NCBI GenBank assembly: GCA_949155365.1
Contig: CASCUT010000006.1
Coordinates: 1-64,000 of the forward strand
DNA length: 64,000 nucleotides
Source: an uncultured Clostridia bacterium
GTDB lineage: Bacteria; Bacillota; Clostridia; TANB77; CAG-508
Direction: 5' to 3'
Made by a program: the position numbers and the translations under genes. Numbering within the stretch: the first letter of the stretch is position 1; the number at the start of each line of letters is the position of its first letter. The notes beneath the pieces were generated by a model that searched no databases, was not told the DNA's origin, and saw only the letters and a program-made list of their open reading frames with translations. Shown here piece by piece: positions 63,867-64,000 of this stretch.

Positions 63867-64000
63867 TTAATCTCTATCTCGATCAATGGTAAAGGCTAAG
63901 TCTAATTCTACAAAGTATTCTGCGATTTTCTTTCCATTAATTTTGGCTCTTTGGTCTATAATTTTGACTTCTGTTAGGTAGTCAATCGTTTTAGAAGCTT
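63867..64000 (-). CDS. Dodecin-like protein, C-terminal part (runs off the window)
   Basis: Only the last 43 residues are in the window: ASKTIDYLTEVKIIDQRAKI and, after it, GKKIAEYFVELDLAFTID. The A-S-K-T-I start, the G-K-I-x-E-Y turn and the final hydrophobic strand match dodecins, small flavin-binding dodecamers that store riboflavin or FMN. It is upstream of spoVAC on the same strand, with only some 20 bases between. Confidence 0.65.
   Translation of the reverse strand, partial: ASKTIDYLTEVKIIDQRAKINGKKIAEYFVELDLAFTIDRDRD

Overview
The window comes from a low-GC, anaerobic, spore-forming Clostridia-type member of the Bacillota. The evidence is the AT-rich DNA, the strong AAGGAGG-type ribosome sites, a pyruvate formate-lyase pair, and many sporulation genes: spoIIID, yabG, a SipL-like SPOCS/LysM gene, yunB, two CotF-like coat genes, and spoVAC-spoVAD-spoVAE. 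No rRNA, tRNA or CRISPR array was seen. TGA works as a normal stop codon, so the standard bacterial code applies.

Layout. 1-4500: metG, a small unknown gene and an OmpR-type two-component system. 4.5-9.2 kb: a lipoprotein of foreign-looking composition, then a surface-fibre-like operon (sortase, two TasA-like proteins, a SipW-type signal peptidase, a large Ig/ChW secreted protein). 9.2-13.7 kb: two frameshifted genes (CNNM/CBS, WG-repeat) and rpsF-ssb-rpsR. 13.9-18.8 kb: an accessory stretch with a five-CnaB surface protein, a three-gene operon read here as toxin-antitoxin-SecB-like chaperone (TAC), a promoter/operator/terminator unit that could make a small RNA, and decaying small genes. 18.8-34 kb: patatin, metal exporter, pflBA, three tandem XRE regulators, a radical-SAM DNA-repair pair, a double MazG protein, trmL, a P-type ATPase and small enzymes. 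34-51.9 kb: CotF-like genes, Nudix, metallo-hydrolases, a nitrilase-coaB pair, spoIIID, yabG, coaE, veg, sipL, yunB, sufCB, nrnA and coaD. 52-57.3 kb: the most striking region. 57.4-64 kb: rplM-rpsI, infC-rpmI-rplT with divergent promoters, a duplicated-domain membrane protein, a HAD phosphatase, the spoVA genes and the end of a dodecin-like gene.

The leading candidate for an undescribed system is 52059-57262. One promoter drives an SDR reductase, a three-part fusion (acetamidase/formamidase-like, HisG-like, thymidylate-kinase-like), a PurC-like enzyme and a divergent PurA-like enzyme. HisG-like + SDR + PurC-like is the gene set of pentostatin/coformycin biosynthesis (PenA, PenB, PenC), and a HisG-kinase fusion recalls fungal Cns3. 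I infer a cluster for a coformycin-type adenosine deaminase inhibitor or another purine-like nucleoside. The second candidate is the TAC operon at 16335-17844, whose toxin looks like a PARP-fold ADP-ribosyltransferase, as in the CmdTAC anti-phage system.

Two window-wide patterns matter. First, at least eight otherwise conserved genes carry what looks like a single-base indel, often at a short base run, so assembly error must be excluded before calling them dead. Second, a family of large palindromes sharing GGGAC/GTCCC cores sits between genes and looks like a REP-type repeat family that also supplies terminators.
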